From contig JAEYZR010000190.1 in NCBI GenBank assembly GCA_023427945.1, positions 1 through 25,856 of the forward strand: 25,856 nt of DNA, read 5' to 3'. A model generated the notes under the pieces. That model did not search any database. It was not told where the DNA came from and was given only the letters and a program-made list of their open reading frames with translations. The position numbers and the translations under genes are program-made. The stretch comes from Pseudomonadota bacterium. GTDB taxonomy: Bacteria; Pseudomonadota; Gammaproteobacteria; Burkholderiales; Burkholderiaceae_B. Numbering within the stretch: position 1 is the stretch's first letter; each line of letters starts with the position of its first letter. Positions 16,338-24,095 of this stretch are shown in pieces.

Positions 16338-17098
16338 CCGACACTTCTGTACATTCTGGTCCGATTCTGCAGGTCGATGGCGTCTCCAAGCAGTTCGGGG
16401 GAAACCGCGTCTTCAATAATGTCAGCCTGTCCATGAACGCCGGTGAGGTGCTGGGCGTGATCGGGCCCAACGGCGCGGGTAAAACCACGCTGATCAATGT
16501 GGTGTCGGGCCAGATCGCACCCTCCAGCGGACGCGTCTTCTACAACGGCCAGAATATCAACGACAAGCTGTTTCATGCCCGTAGTGCCATGGGGCTGGTG
16601 CGCTCGTTTCAACAGACCAAGACCTTCAAGTCGGCATCCATATACGAGAACCTGCATCGCGCGCAGTTGTTCAGCAAGCGCGGCCTGTCGCTGGATGCGA
16701 CCTTTCTGACCGAACTTTTGCGCACGGCAGACTTGTTGGGCCGGATGGAACAACTCAGCGATTCGCTGCCCTACGGTATGCAGAAGATGCTGGGCCTGCT
16801 CATGGCATTGGTGACCGATCCTCGTATTCTCTTGCTGGACGAGCCTGCCGCCGGCCTGGAAACCGAGGAGCGTTTCTTCATTGACCGGTACGTGCAGGTC
16901 GCCCGTCAGGAGATGGGCTGCTGCGTGCTGTTGGTCGAGCACGACATGGATCTCGTCAAGCGGCTGTGTCCTCGGGTCTGCGTGCTCGATGGCGGCGTGC
17001 TGATTGCGGATGGTCCACCGGCCGAGGTGCTGGCCAGGCGCGATGTGATCGACGCTTATCTTGGAACGACTTCAGAGGAGGAGCATGCTCATGCTTGA
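16334..17098 (+). CDS. Branched-chain-type ABC transporter ATPase (LivG family)
   Basis: Cytoplasmic ATPase of 254 residues energising the importer. Walker A is GPNGAGKTT (44-52), Walker B ILLLDEP (165-171), D-loop AAGLE, and the H-loop histidine is in LLVEHDMD. The signature region is LPYGMQKMLGLLMAL (about 145-159); LivG proteins normally have LxYGQQRRLEIARAL, so the signature glutamine and basic residues are changed. AAGGAG (16323-16328) is 5 bases before ATG 16334, whose TGA overlap with LivM implies coupling. The LivF-type gene overlaps its 3' end by 8 bases. Confidence 0.94.
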   Translation: MTDTSVHSGPILQVDGVSKQFGGNRVFNNVSLSMNAGEVLGVIGPNGAGKTTLINVVSGQIAPSSGRVFYNGQNINDKLFHARSAMGLVRSFQQTKTFKSASIYENLHRAQLFSKRGLSLDATFLTELLRTADLLGRMEQLSDSLPYGMQKMLGLLMALVTDPRILLLDEPAAGLETEERFFIDRYVQVARQEMGCCVLLVEHDMDLVKRLCPRVCVLDGGVLIADGPPAEVLARRDVIDAYLGTTSEEEHAHA

Positions 17099-17783
17099 GG
17101 TGCGCAATCTTGTCGTCCGTTATGGCGGAATCTCTGCCTTGAACGACGTTTCCATTACGGTACCCAAGAGCGAGACGGTTATTCTGCTCGGCGCCAACGG
17201 TGCCGGAAAATCCAGTCTGATCAACGCGATCATAGGCGTGGTGCCGATCAGCGGTGGCAGCATCGTGCTGGATGGCACCGATCTTGGCAAGATCGCACCC
17301 TACGACCGTGCCAGCCATGGAATCGGCTATTCGCCGGAAGGGCGCCGGGTGTTTCCCACCATGACCGTTCGGGACAACGTGCTCGCCGGCGCGTCTCGAC
17401 TGGGCAGAACGGCGCAAATCGCGATCTACGACAAGCTGGCCGATTTGTTTCCCATGCTCCGTGAGCGTGCCAATGATTACGCGGGTTTTCTCAGCGGTGG
17501 TCAGCAGCAGATGGTGGCGATCGCCCGGGCCATGAGTGCGGCGCCCAGGCTTTTGCTTCTGGACGAGCCGTTTCTGGGCTTGGCGCCTGTCTGGACCGAG
17601 CAGATCAGCAAGGCGATTCGTGCGTTTCGCGCCGAAGGCGTGACGGTATTGATGACCGAGCAAATGGCCGTGCCCGCCTTGAAGGTGGCGACGAGCGGTT
17701 ATGTAATGCGTGCGGGCCGCATCCTGCGCCAGGGCACGGTAGATGAGCTGCGCGGCGCAGCGCTTGCAGAGGAGTACCTGTGA
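17091..17783 (+). CDS. Branched-chain-type ABC transporter ATPase (LivF family)
   Basis: Second ATPase of the importer, 230 residues. Walker A is GANGAGKSS (34-42), followed by YSPEGRRVFPTMTVRDNV, the LivF hallmark. The signature is LSGGQQQM and Walker B LLLLDEP. The switch position reads TEQ, normal for LivF. The start is ambiguous between ATG 17085 and ATG 17091; a GA-rich GAGGAGGAG run at 17075-17083 fits 17091 best, and the sequence MLEVRNLVVRYGG is the usual family start. It overlaps the LivG gene. Its TGA overlaps the GTG start of the next gene (GTGA, 17780-17783). Confidence 0.93.
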   Translation: MLEVRNLVVRYGGISALNDVSITVPKSETVILLGANGAGKSSLINAIIGVVPISGGSIVLDGTDLGKIAPYDRASHGIGYSPEGRRVFPTMTVRDNVLAGASRLGRTAQIAIYDKLADLFPMLRERANDYAGFLSGGQQQMVAIARAMSAAPRLLLLDEPFLGLAPVWTEQISKAIRAFRAEGVTVLMTEQMAVPALKVATSGYVMRAGRILRQGTVDELRGAALAEEYL

Positions 17784-18619
17784 ATCCGGCCAACGATACT
17801 CAAGTGCATGACACGCAGTACCGGTTACTCACGGTGCACTACGCGTCAAGCCCCGCAGACCGGCGGGCCCAGCATAATTTCATGGCGGCAGTGGATTTTC
17901 ACGATGTGCCGATGCCATTGGATTTTTACGTCTGGGTGGCGATATCAGACGACCGCGTCGTGCTGATAGATAGCGGATGCGACGAGGAAACGTGTACGCG
18001 TCGCGGCCATACCTTTCATCGCTGTCCTACGGATGCATTGCGTGACCTGGGAGTATCGCCCGAGCAGGTTACGGATGTGATCGTCACGCATATGCACTGG
18101 GATCACCTGGGTAACCTGGAGAAGTTTCCCAACGCCCGGATTCATGTTCACAAGGCCGAAATGCAGCATGCCACAGGCTGCGCAATGTGCCACGAAACAC
18201 TTCGCCGTCCGTATGACGTCGATCAAGTATGCACCGTATTGCGCGCGTTGTATGCGGGGCGCGTCTCGTTCACCGATCAGACTGAAGAGATAATGCCCGG
18301 TATTATCATCCGGCCGGTGGGCGGCCACGCACCCGGGCTGCAGATCGTCAGTGTGAACACGGCGCGCGGGCAGGTCATTCTTGCGTCGGATGCCATGCAT
18401 TTTTACGCAAATGGCTTGCTGAGCAACCCGTATCCCGTGATTGTGAATGTGCTGGAGTACATGAACGGTTTGGGGCTGCTCAAGCGTTTGGCTGCTACCC
18501 CTGATCACCTCATACCCGGGCATGACCCCAAGTTGCGCGAACGATTCCCCGCCGTTGCCGGTATCGAAGGCGTGTGGGATATTTCCCAACCTGCGCGATC
18601 CACCGCGACCGCTGGTTGA
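17780..18619 (+). CDS. Metallo-beta-lactamase-fold hydrolase, N-acyl homoserine lactonase-like
   Basis: Cytoplasmic dizinc hydrolase of 279 residues without a signal peptide. The metal motif HMHWDH is at 104-109 (H104, H106, D108, H109), with H183 (GGHAPG), D204 (ASDAMHFY) and H248 (IPGHDP) completing the site. The layout matches the AHL-lactonase-type subgroup, which opens lactone rings, but that subgroup also contains members with other substrates. The start is GTG 17780, sharing GTGA with the stop of the preceding ATPase gene, so it is translated together with the importer. This placement suggests that it acts on the imported compound or its first metabolite rather than on quorum signals. 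A CAMCH sequence (134-138) lies in a Cys/His-rich stretch. Confidence 0.9.
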   Translation: MNPANDTQVHDTQYRLLTVHYASSPADRRAQHNFMAAVDFHDVPMPLDFYVWVAISDDRVVLIDSGCDEETCTRRGHTFHRCPTDALRDLGVSPEQVTDVIVTHMHWDHLGNLEKFPNARIHVHKAEMQHATGCAMCHETLRRPYDVDQVCTVLRALYAGRVSFTDQTEEIMPGIIIRPVGGHAPGLQIVSVNTARGQVILASDAMHFYANGLLSNPYPVIVNVLEYMNGLGLLKRLAATPDHLIPGHDPKLRERFPAVAGIEGVWDISQPARSTATAG

Positions 18620-18685
18620 CGAGTCGTACCTGCTTGCAACGCCGTGGTCATGCCTTGACGTAACTCACTGAATTGGAACATCCAT

Positions 18686-19738
18686 ATGGCGTTCACAAGA
18701 AAAACTCCGTCGCAAACATCGTCCCCGAGGATCACCGTGCAAGAGGTTGCCGACCGCGCGGGCGTATCGATCGGCTCGGTGTCTCGGGTCGTCAACAACG
18801 TGCCTGGCGTCAGGCCCGCGATCGCCCAGAAAGTGCGTGCGGCGATCGATGAGTTGGGCTGGAGTCCGAACATCGCGGCACAGAATATACGGACCCCCTC
18901 GCTGCGCATGGTGGGATTCATATTCTCCGATATCCGCAACTCGCTTTACTCCAGCATGACCAAGGGTGCCGAGGAGTTCCTGAATGCGAAGGGCTATCTG
19001 CTGGTGACATCGAGCAGTGACGGTAACCCGGCACGTGAAATCGCCCTGATAGAGTTCTTCAAGCGTCGCCGTGCCGACGGCATGATCTTGACGATCCAGG
19101 ACGAGAACAATAGCGACGTACTGTCTGCCATTACCAATTGGGATATCCCCCACGTGATGATGGAGCGCGAGATTCCCGTGAATTCGGTTTCCATAGGGGC
19201 CGACCATTTTCGGGGCACCCGTCAGGCCGTGGAATATCTGCTGGGCCTGGGTCATCGACGCATTGCCTTGATTACGGGCGGCCGGGGCACGCGCGTGGCA
19301 CGGGATCGTATTCGCGCTCTGGAAGAGGCCCTGCAAGCGGCTGGAATCAAGCCTGATCGTTCGCTGTTTTGCCTGGACTCCTACGCGGCGGAGTATGGCC
19401 TTTCGCAAACCCAGCGCTTGATGAACATGAAGGAGCCCCCGACCGCGCTGCTCTCGTTGGGGGTGCGGTTGTTGCCTGGCGTACTGGAAGCCCTGCAGTT
19501 GCTGGGTAAAAAAATCCCGGATGACCTGTCCTTGATTTGTGGCAACGACAACGATATAGCGCGAATCATGTCGCCGCAGATCACCGCCGTGCGATACGAC
19601 GCCTTGGCCCTGGGCCGGATGGCGGCGGAAAACCTGATCGAACAGATAGAGAATCGGGCGCCGCTGCAAAAATCAGTCAGGATCGAGATTCCAACCGAGC
19701 TTGTTCTACGTCAGTCCTGCCGCGCGATGTCGTCATGA
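18686..19738 (+). CDS. LacI family transcriptional regulator
   Basis: DNA-binding regulator of 350 residues. The helix-turn-helix is at about 16-40 (ITVQEVADRAGVSIGSVSRVVNN), the hinge helix at about 57-70 (LGWSPNIAAQNIRT), and a periplasmic-binding-like effector domain at 72-340 begins VGFIFSDIRNSLYSS. The hinge lacks the usual AxxLR: the leucine that normally wedges into the central CpG is isoleucine (NIRT). ATG 18686 has GGAA about 7 bases upstream. It sits 66 bases after the lactonase-like gene and 46 before an OYE gene, inside the + strand cluster, so it probably controls the cluster and senses its substrate or an intermediate. Confidence 0.93.
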   Translation: MAFTRKTPSQTSSPRITVQEVADRAGVSIGSVSRVVNNVPGVRPAIAQKVRAAIDELGWSPNIAAQNIRTPSLRMVGFIFSDIRNSLYSSMTKGAEEFLNAKGYLLVTSSSDGNPAREIALIEFFKRRRADGMILTIQDENNSDVLSAITNWDIPHVMMEREIPVNSVSIGADHFRGTRQAVEYLLGLGHRRIALITGGRGTRVARDRIRALEEALQAAGIKPDRSLFCLDSYAAEYGLSQTQRLMNMKEPPTALLSLGVRLLPGVLEALQLLGKKIPDDLSLICGNDNDIARIMSPQITAVRYDALALGRMAAENLIEQIENRAPLQKSVRIEIPTELVLRQSCRAMSS

Positions 19739-19784
19739 GACAGCACTGAAAATAAAAACTATCGAAGGATGGAGAGGAGGAAGA

Positions 19785-20876
19785 ATGAACGATGCGCTGT
19801 TTCAGCCTTACGCTATGCGGGGGCTAACACTGCCAAATCGAATCGTTGTGTCACCGATGGCGCAATATTCGGCGACTACTGACGGGCTCGCCACGGATTG
19901 GCATCTCGTTCATTACGGCAATCTGTCGCTGTCTGGCGCAGGCCTCGTCATTCTCGAGGCCACGGCGGTGGTGCCACAAGGCCGTGTCTCGCCCAACTGT
20001 CTGGGCCTGTGGGATGACGCGCAAGTGGAAGGTCTGCGACGCATCGTGGATTTTGCCAGGCGGCCCACGTCCAGCCTCATGGGTATCCAGCTTGCCCATG
20101 CAGGGCGCAAGGCCTCGGTGGCAGCGCCCTGGAAGGGGGGGGCGGCGCTGTCTGACCAAGAAGGTGGATGGAAGATGTGGGGGGCCTCGGCCACTCCCTA
20201 CCCTGGTCGTGACGAGCCCATCTGCCCGACAGAGGCAGATTTGGAAAGCATCGCGCAAAGCTACCTCGCTGCACTGAGGAGGGCGGACGAAGCAGGTTTC
20301 GACCTGGTCGAGCTGCATGCCGCGCATGGTTATTTCTTGAACACATTTCTTTCGCCGTTGAGCAATTTTCGCGACGACCAGTGGGGCGGGGACATCGAGG
20401 GACGAATGCGCTATCCGCTGGAGATATTCCGTCGTCTGCGTGCAGCATGGCCTGAGCAGAAAGCCATGGGCGTGCGCATTTCCGTCACTGATTGGGTCGA
20501 AGGCGGCTGGGACGTGGCGTCCTCAGTGGTGTTCGCGACACGTCTGAAAGCGCTGGGTTGCGACTATGTCGCTATTTCGAGCGGCGGCGTCTCTCCCGAT
20601 CAAAGAATCACTGTTGGACCGGGCTACCAGGTGCCCGCCGCGGCGCAGGTGCGCGCACAGTCAGGCATTCCCGTGATGGCGGTCGGCATGTTGTCGGATC
20701 CGAGCCTGGCCAACAGTGTATTGACAGATGGACAGGCCGATTTGATTGCCATCGGACGCGGTGTGCTGTTCAACCCACGTTGGAGCTGGCACGCCGGCCT
20801 GACGTTGAAGGGTGATATGCGCGTCGCCGATCCGTATATGCGCTGCCATCCCAGTTTGAGAAATTTGCCACGTTAA
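19785..20876 (+). CDS. Old Yellow Enzyme family NADH:flavin oxidoreductase, YqjM-like, copy 1
   Basis: FMN enzyme likely reducing an activated C=C bond of an enone, enoate or related compound in the cytosol. It has 363 residues. The TIM-barrel start LPNRIVVSPMAQYSA places the YqjM Tyr28 equivalent at Y28, but the redox-tuning Cys26 is A26. The substrate-anchoring histidine pair is H178 and H181 (ELHAAHGYFLNTFLSP), with QLAHAGRKAS near 102-111. The phosphate-binding end ADLIAIGRGVLFNP is present. The usual YGGSxxNR is WGGDIEGR. ATG 19785 has GAGGAGG (19774-19780) 4 bases before it. It pairs with a paralogue 37 bases downstream. Confidence 0.93.
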   Translation: MNDALFQPYAMRGLTLPNRIVVSPMAQYSATTDGLATDWHLVHYGNLSLSGAGLVILEATAVVPQGRVSPNCLGLWDDAQVEGLRRIVDFARRPTSSLMGIQLAHAGRKASVAAPWKGGAALSDQEGGWKMWGASATPYPGRDEPICPTEADLESIAQSYLAALRRADEAGFDLVELHAAHGYFLNTFLSPLSNFRDDQWGGDIEGRMRYPLEIFRRLRAAWPEQKAMGVRISVTDWVEGGWDVASSVVFATRLKALGCDYVAISSGGVSPDQRITVGPGYQVPAAAQVRAQSGIPVMAVGMLSDPSLANSVLTDGQADLIAIGRGVLFNPRWSWHAGLTLKGDMRVADPYMRCHPSLRNLPR

Positions 20877-20913
20877 TGCGCTTCGTCACGCGTACCTTTC
20901 ATGAGTATTCGCT

Positions 20914-22050
20914 ATGTCCAGTAAGCATCTCCTTTTAAGTCCGATCACTTTCCGAGGCGTGACCTTGCCGAATCGGGTGGTCTTGTCGCCGATGGCCATG
21001 TATATCGCTGAAGAGGCGGCGGTCAACGATTTCCACATCGCGCATTACGGCAAGTTCGCCATGGGCGGGGTGGGCCTGGTCGTCGTCGAGCAAACCGCTG
21101 TCTGTCGTCGAGGCAGAATCAGCAACGGCTGCCTGGGGCTCTGGAACGAAGAGCAGCTTCCTGCCTTTCAGCGCCTGACCGACCTGATTCATCGTTTCGG
21201 CAGCAAGGCGGCGATCCAGATCAATCATGGCGGCCGCAAAGCCAGCGCCCAACGCGCATGGCAAGGCAACAGCGCGTTGACTGAACAGGATATTGAACGG
21301 GGCGAGGAACTCTGGCAGCCCGAGGGCCCTTCGGATTTTCCTTTTTCACCGGGCTGGCCCGTACCTGAAGCGATGACGTTGGCCCGAATCGAGCGGCTGC
21401 GCCAGGAGTTCGTCAACACGGCGTTGTTGGCGGTGCGGGCTGGGTTCGACATCATAGAGCTGCATCTGGCACACGGTTATTTATTGCAGAGTTTCCTCTC
21501 GCCGGTGGCAAACAAGCGCACGGACGCCTATGGTGGCTCGCTTGAAAACCGGATGCGACTGCCCTTGGAAATTGCCAGGGATCTGCGTGCGTCTTTGCCC
21601 GCAGATACACCGATCTTTGCTCGGATCTCTGCGACGGATTGGATCGACGGCGGTTGGACACTGGAAGATAGCGTGGTCCTGGCCGCGCAGTTGAAGGACG
21701 CCGGCGTCGATCTGGTCGATTGCTCGTCAGGTGGAAACCTGCTCAGGGGCGCGACGAACGCCAACCTGGCGCGCGGACCGCTGTATCAAGTGCCCTTTGC
21801 CGAAGAAGTACGCCGCAAGGCAGAAGTGCCGACGATGGCGGTCGGCATGATTCGCACCGGAGCCGAGGCCGAGCAAGTCCTGCAAGATGGCAAGGCCGAT
21901 CTGGTTGCGATCGGGCGGCAGTTGCTGTTCAACCCGTTCTGGCTCCAGCACTACGTCCAGGAAATCAGCGAGGATCCGGAGTTCGCCAACTGGCCTGAGC
22001 CCTATGGATGGTGGCTCTCCAAATGGAAAAAAGCGTTGACGGCTGCGTGA
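20914..22050 (+). CDS. Old Yellow Enzyme family NADH:flavin oxidoreductase, YqjM-like, copy 2
   Basis: Second FMN-dependent ene-reductase-type protein, 378 residues, alignable end to end with copy 1 but clearly diverged. The N-terminal LPNRVVLSPMAMYIA has Y30 at the catalytic tyrosine position and A28 where YqjM has Cys26. The histidine pair is H184 and H187 (ELHLAHGYLLQSFLSP), and the standard YGGSLENRMR is intact, unlike copy 1. Both proteins share the GRKAS and CLGLW segments. The C-terminus is extended and tryptophan-rich (NWPEPYGWWLSKWKK). The ribosome binding site is weak. The stop is only 2 bases from the stop of the convergent hydrolase gene. Such pairs might act on different double bonds of one substrate. 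Confidence 0.93.
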   Translation: MSSKHLLLSPITFRGVTLPNRVVLSPMAMYIAEEAAVNDFHIAHYGKFAMGGVGLVVVEQTAVCRRGRISNGCLGLWNEEQLPAFQRLTDLIHRFGSKAAIQINHGGRKASAQRAWQGNSALTEQDIERGEELWQPEGPSDFPFSPGWPVPEAMTLARIERLRQEFVNTALLAVRAGFDIIELHLAHGYLLQSFLSPVANKRTDAYGGSLENRMRLPLEIARDLRASLPADTPIFARISATDWIDGGWTLEDSVVLAAQLKDAGVDLVDCSSGGNLLRGATNANLARGPLYQVPFAEEVRRKAEVPTMAVGMIRTGAEAEQVLQDGKADLVAIGRQLLFNPFWLQHYVQEISEDPEFANWPEPYGWWLSKWKKALTAA

Positions 22051-22052
22051 TG

Positions 22053-22937
22053 CTACCGAATCGTCTTCTCCCAGGACACGATGGCTTCCACCACCGCGTC
22101 CGGCGCTTCGGGAATCAAGGCGTGTCCGGTGTCGGGAATCACCTTGATCGTCACCCGGTCGCCAAATTCATCACGCACTTCGTTGCGGCTGGCTTCCGGT
22201 TTGAAAAGATCGCGGCCCGCTTGCAGGTCGAGCAAGGGCACGTTGCCGCCCGACCACCATTCCGATTGCTTGATCGCCAGCCCGGCCTTGCGCTGGCTGC
22301 GACTCACGTCGGTGTGCCAGCCATGCAGCCAGACTGAAGCGTCGTTGCCGGGCAGGAAGAAAGCGTACTGGATGGACTTGAGCCGTTCTTCATCCGGCAG
22401 CGACAGGTCGGCGCTGCGGGCCACGTGCTCGGCCATGCCATCCGGATAGTTCTTGGCGGCGGCAGCCACGATGACGACGCCGCGCACCAGGTCGGGATGA
22501 TCGACAGCGGTCGTGCGAGCGACCCAGTTGCCGAAGGCATGCCCCACGACGACAGCAGGCTGGCCGCCGAAATGACGGATGGTCATGGCCACGTCGTCGG
22601 CGAAGTCGTGCAGTGTGATGTTGTCCATTGGGCCGACGCTGCGTCCGATGCCACGCGGCTCGGGTCGCAGCACGCGATAGCCCGCCCGGGCAAAGCCTTC
22701 GGCTACTTCGTCGAAATCTTCCGCTCCGCGGCCACGCGAGGGCAACAGCACCAGTGTGGGTCCCTGGCCTTCGGCGATCACTTCGATCGTGACGTTGTCG
22801 CGCTTGACCAGCACGGTTTGACGCGCGGCAGCGTCGGCGGACGGCCGGGCCGCCGCTTCGGGTGCTGCGGCCAGCACGGGGGCCGAGGTGATGTGCAGCG
22901 TCAGTCCCAGGGTGAGGGCAAGCAGGGTTTGTCTCAT
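22053..22937 (-). CDS. Exported alpha/beta-hydrolase-fold protein with Ala at the nucleophile elbow
   Basis: Protein of 294 residues with a signal peptide (about 1-23, ending PVLA), so probably periplasmic. The alpha/beta-hydrolase core is clear: LVLLPSRGRGAEDF (oxyanion loop region), VLRPEPRGIGRS, the elbow VVVGHAFGNWVAR, an acid near D237 and the C-terminal histidine H272 (PDTGHALIPEAP). The elbow normally reads GHSxG; here residue 134 is alanine (codon GCC at complement 22536-22538), so ordinary serine esterase chemistry is not expected. The ATG at 22935-22937 overlaps the TGA of the preceding gene (ATGA), with AGGAGA about 6 bases upstream. It is the last gene of the minus-strand operon. 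Confidence 0.88.
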   Translation of the reverse strand: MRQTLLALTLGLTLHITSAPVLAAAPEAAARPSADAAARQTVLVKRDNVTIEVIAEGQGPTLVLLPSRGRGAEDFDEVAEGFARAGYRVLRPEPRGIGRSVGPMDNITLHDFADDVAMTIRHFGGQPAVVVGHAFGNWVARTTAVDHPDLVRGVVIVAAAAKNYPDGMAEHVARSADLSLPDEERLKSIQYAFFLPGNDASVWLHGWHTDVSRSQRKAGLAIKQSEWWSGGNVPLLDLQAGRDLFKPEASRNEVRDEFGDRVTIKVIPDTGHALIPEAPDAVVEAIVSWEKTIR

Positions 22938-23557
22938 GTTGTCTCCTTGTCTTTGTGGACAGTTGCCACCACGCTGAACATGGTGCGCAAGGTATTGCGG
23001 AAGTTCGGTCGAACGCGTGCGCTCCATGCCGTGGCACGCACGGCCAGCCAGGGTGGGCTGCCGAAGGTCTGCTGGGTTTGCAGGTCGTAGCAGGCGTGGT
23101 AGCGCGGCGAGGCCTGTTCGTTCATGTAGCGTTGCGCTCGCACGGTGCCCGGCACGCTGGCCAGGCCAGGCAGGTGTTCCGTGTCGTACCAGGCATTCAG
23201 GTCCGCTTCTGCACGGGGTTCGACGTCGGTTTCGACGATGTAGTGCCATGGTGCGGCGGCGCCGGCACTGGCTCCGGGCAGATCGTTCTGCAGGCGCAGC
23301 AGATCGACGGTGCCCGGTGTCGCGGCGGCTGCGCTGGTGGCCTGCAGGCAGTCGGCCAGGCAGGCGGCATCCGGGCGCGTGGTGCGCTGCAGGTAGAGGT
23401 AGGTAAGCGATTGGTCGACCGCGCACAGGACACGGACTGACCCGTCGTGCTGCGGGGTGACCGCCTCGATGGCCTCGATGAGCCGCTGGCCCAGCGCCGC
23501 GTCCGCACGTACCTCAGGCAGCTTGATCAGCACGAGATAGGTATCGTTGCTCGCCAT
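22934..23557 (-). CDS. Hypothetical protein, probable dimeric alpha+beta-barrel (EthD/DUF4286-like) domain
   Basis: Protein of 207 residues, no signal peptide. The C-terminal half has the pattern YIVETDV, LNAWYDTEHLPGLASVPG, AQRYM, which resembles ferredoxin-like alpha+beta-barrel proteins of the EthD or DUF4286 kind; the N-terminal half (YLVLIKLPEV, VRVLCAVDQSLTYLYL) may be a second, diverged copy of the fold. Such domains often occur next to catabolic enzymes, but no reaction can be assigned. It starts at ATG 23557, 2 bases after the preceding stop, and overlaps the hydrolase gene by 4 bases, so all three are likely translated together. Confidence 0.75.
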   Translation of the reverse strand: MASNDTYLVLIKLPEVRADAALGQRLIEAIEAVTPQHDGSVRVLCAVDQSLTYLYLQRTTRPDAACLADCLQATSAAAATPGTVDLLRLQNDLPGASAGAAAPWHYIVETDVEPRAEADLNAWYDTEHLPGLASVPGTVRAQRYMNEQASPRYHACYDLQTQQTFGSPPWLAVRATAWSARVRPNFRNTLRTMFSVVATVHKDKETT

Positions 23558-23559
23558 GG

Positions 23560-24090
23560 TCAATGTCCGATTCGTAGTGCCGACAGGAAGCGCGACACCA
23601 TGTTGTAGGCCGCGATCGTGGCGGTGAGTTCGACAATGGCCTGATCGTCGAAGTGGGTCTGCAAGGCCTGATAGACATCGTCCGGAACATGGATGTCGCG
23701 GGTCATGCTGTCGGTGTAGCGCAGGACGATGCGGTCCAGCGGTTCGATCCCGGCGATATCGTCGGGGTCTGCCGGTGCGCGCAGCGCCTCGATCATCTCG
23801 TCGGTCATGCCCGCGGCCTTTGCGTGCGAGATGTGTGCTTCGAACTCGTAGGGCGCGCGATTGAGCACCGCCACGCGCAGAATCGTCAGCTCGCGCAGCC
23901 GCGCCGAGATGCCCGTCTTCTGGCGGATGGCCGTGAGCAGCGCCTCCCATCCGTCAACGACGGTGGGGCTGTTGAGCAGCACGCCATAGAGTGGCGAGAT
24001 CCGGCCGCGGGCCGCGCTGATGCGAGCTTCAATGGTTTGCAGTTCCGGGCGGCTGCCGGGGATGATGGCCGCAATGCGTTGGCTACTCAT
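23560..24090 (-). CDS. Carboxymuconolactone decarboxylase family protein (AhpD-like fold)
   Basis: Helical protein of 176 residues. The family core is RELTILRVAVLNRAPYEFEAHISHAKAAGMTDEMIEAL (about 66-103, shown here only to name its key residues E68, Y81, E82 and H86). The CxxC pair of AhpD-type peroxidases is absent, which places it with non-redox members such as decarboxylase-like proteins. A second helical segment (about 140-170, ELTATIAAYNMVSRFLSAL) completes the domain. It starts at ATG 24090 with CGGAG about 8 bases upstream, 5 bases after the Bug gene stop; an upstream in-frame extension would overlap that gene. The name describes the fold; the true reaction here is unknown. Confidence 0.87.
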   Translation of the reverse strand: MSSQRIAAIIPGSRPELQTIEARISAARGRISPLYGVLLNSPTVVDGWEALLTAIRQKTGISARLRELTILRVAVLNRAPYEFEAHISHAKAAGMTDEMIEALRAPADPDDIAGIEPLDRIVLRYTDSMTRDIHVPDDVYQALQTHFDDQAIVELTATIAAYNMVSRFLSALRIGH

Positions 24091-24095
24091 GGTGA

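Noticed and set aside
18179..18193. A CxxCH (heme c-like) motif in the MBL-fold hydrolase, residues 134-138
   Set aside because: The protein has no signal peptide and a complete dizinc site; cytochrome c haem attachment occurs in the periplasm. The Cys/His stretch is more likely structural or a subfamily trait.
17780..18619. Quorum-quenching AHL lactonase as a firm function
   Set aside because: The metal motifs fit the family, but no LuxI/LuxR genes are nearby and the gene is coupled to an importer; the substrate cannot be assigned.
22053..23426. A much longer frame for the alpha/beta-hydrolase gene, starting at 23426
   Set aside because: The extra N-terminal part overlaps the barrel-protein gene in another frame. 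The ATG at 22937 has a ribosome binding site and begins a proper signal peptide.
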